Origin: Zetaproteobacteria bacterium CG1_02_53_45
Lineage (GTDB): Bacteria > Pseudomonadota > Zetaproteobacteria > Mariprofundales > Mariprofundaceae
Assembly (NCBI GenBank): GCA_001871925.1
Contig: MNWZ01000108.1
Coordinates: 1 to 34,092 of the forward strand
Reading direction: 5' to 3'
DNA length: 34,092 nucleotides
This document shows positions 33,835 through 34,092 of this stretch, one piece after another. The notes below the pieces were generated by a model, which was given only the letters and a program-made list of their open reading frames with translations, did not search any database and was not told the DNA's origin. The number at the start of each line of letters is the position of its first letter. The first letter of the stretch is position 1. The position numbers were made by a program, and so were the translations under genes.

Positions 33835-34092
33835 TTACTTTCCCATTAGCAGTTTTTCCAAATAATCATTATCCCATCCAGCTTTAAGCCTTCGATTCTT
33901 AATGCCGATTTTGGATGATGTATCGGCTTTGATCAGATTCAAAGCAATATGCCGAACCACTGCCATATTTGCCGCGCTATTTCCTTTTCGTGCACGGTTG
34001 GAATCTTCATCAAAAGCATAATCCAGCACCCAATGCAGATTGTTTTCAATACCCCAATGTGCCCGAACGATGTAACCAAGTCGTGAGGGATC
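33835..34092 (-). CDS. ISAs1-family transposase, C-terminal part (cut by window edge)
   Basis: The frame is open from the window end and reads DPSRLGYIVRAHWGIENNLH, then WVLDYAFDEDSNRARKGNSA, NMAVVRHIALNLIKAD and RLKAGWDNDYLEKLLMGK. This is the typical C-terminal quarter of ISAs1/H-repeat-associated transposases (DDE type), including the catalytic Glu in HWGIENNLHW. The stop is at 33835. The gene ends only about 78 bp upstream of the cobalamin riboswitch, so the IS sits in the promoter region of the B12 array. Confidence 0.88.
   Translation of the reverse strand, partial: DPSRLGYIVRAHWGIENNLHWVLDYAFDEDSNRARKGNSAANMAVVRHIALNLIKADTSSKIGIKNRRLKAGWDNDYLEKLLMGK

Noticed and set aside
1-34092. CRISPR arrays, tRNA or rRNA genes
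   Set aside because: No regularly spaced direct repeats of CRISPR length and no tRNA- or rRNA-like segments were seen on either strand.

Overview
The window comes from a Gram-negative proteobacterium. Slt70, AmpD, a FieF-type efflux pump, RlmN, a 7Fe ferredoxin and an outer-membrane BtuB with its own TonB all fit. The gene style resembles gamma- or zetaproteobacteria, but I cannot name a species from sequence alone. The two window edges cut through insertion sequences: an IS110-type transposase at the left and an ISAs1-type transposase at the right.

Left part (1-8.6 kb) is mostly housekeeping. It holds the N-terminus of an IS110 transposase with a structured upstream region; a secretin-N-domain-like exported protein and a FieF-like cation efflux pump (minus strand); ampD plus a Crp/Fnr regulator, a small DUF2892 membrane protein and an unknown six-helix membrane protein (plus strand); then rlmN, a 7Fe ferredoxin and slt (minus strand).

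Right part (8.6-33.8 kb) is one unbroken minus-strand array of cobalamin genes. In transcription order it reads: cobalamin riboswitch, btuB, tonB, btuF, [jetA-jetB-jetC-jetD, AlbA_2/ATPase], cobQ, [DUF1016 remnant, NACHT NTPase, SEC-C protein], btuC, btuD, cobO, [RhuM-Fic], cbiX, cobA, 2Fe-2S ferredoxin. The brackets mark three blocks with no known B12 role, each placed at a different gene boundary of the B12 operon. The first is a complete type I Wadjet anti-plasmid system. The second is a large NACHT protein with an N-terminal PD-(D/E)XK-like region, linked by overlapping reading frames to a SEC-C/repeat protein. The third is a RhuM protein with a Fic domain. All are codirectional with the B12 genes and I see no convincing terminator between them.

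The central observation is therefore a B12 uptake and salvage operon, headed by a cobalamin riboswitch, that has become the chassis for a defence island. The defence genes may be wholly or partly under B12 control. Because BtuB-type receptors are known entry points for some phages and colicins, induction of receptor and defence together is an attractive but untested idea. The NACHT gene is visibly more AT-rich than its neighbours, which suggests more recent acquisition; the Wadjet genes match the local composition better.

Many starts were revised from the ORF track using ribosome-binding sites, 4-bp overlaps and signal peptides: ampD, the DUF2892 gene, slt, the AlbA_2 gene, jetC and btuB (a TTG start).
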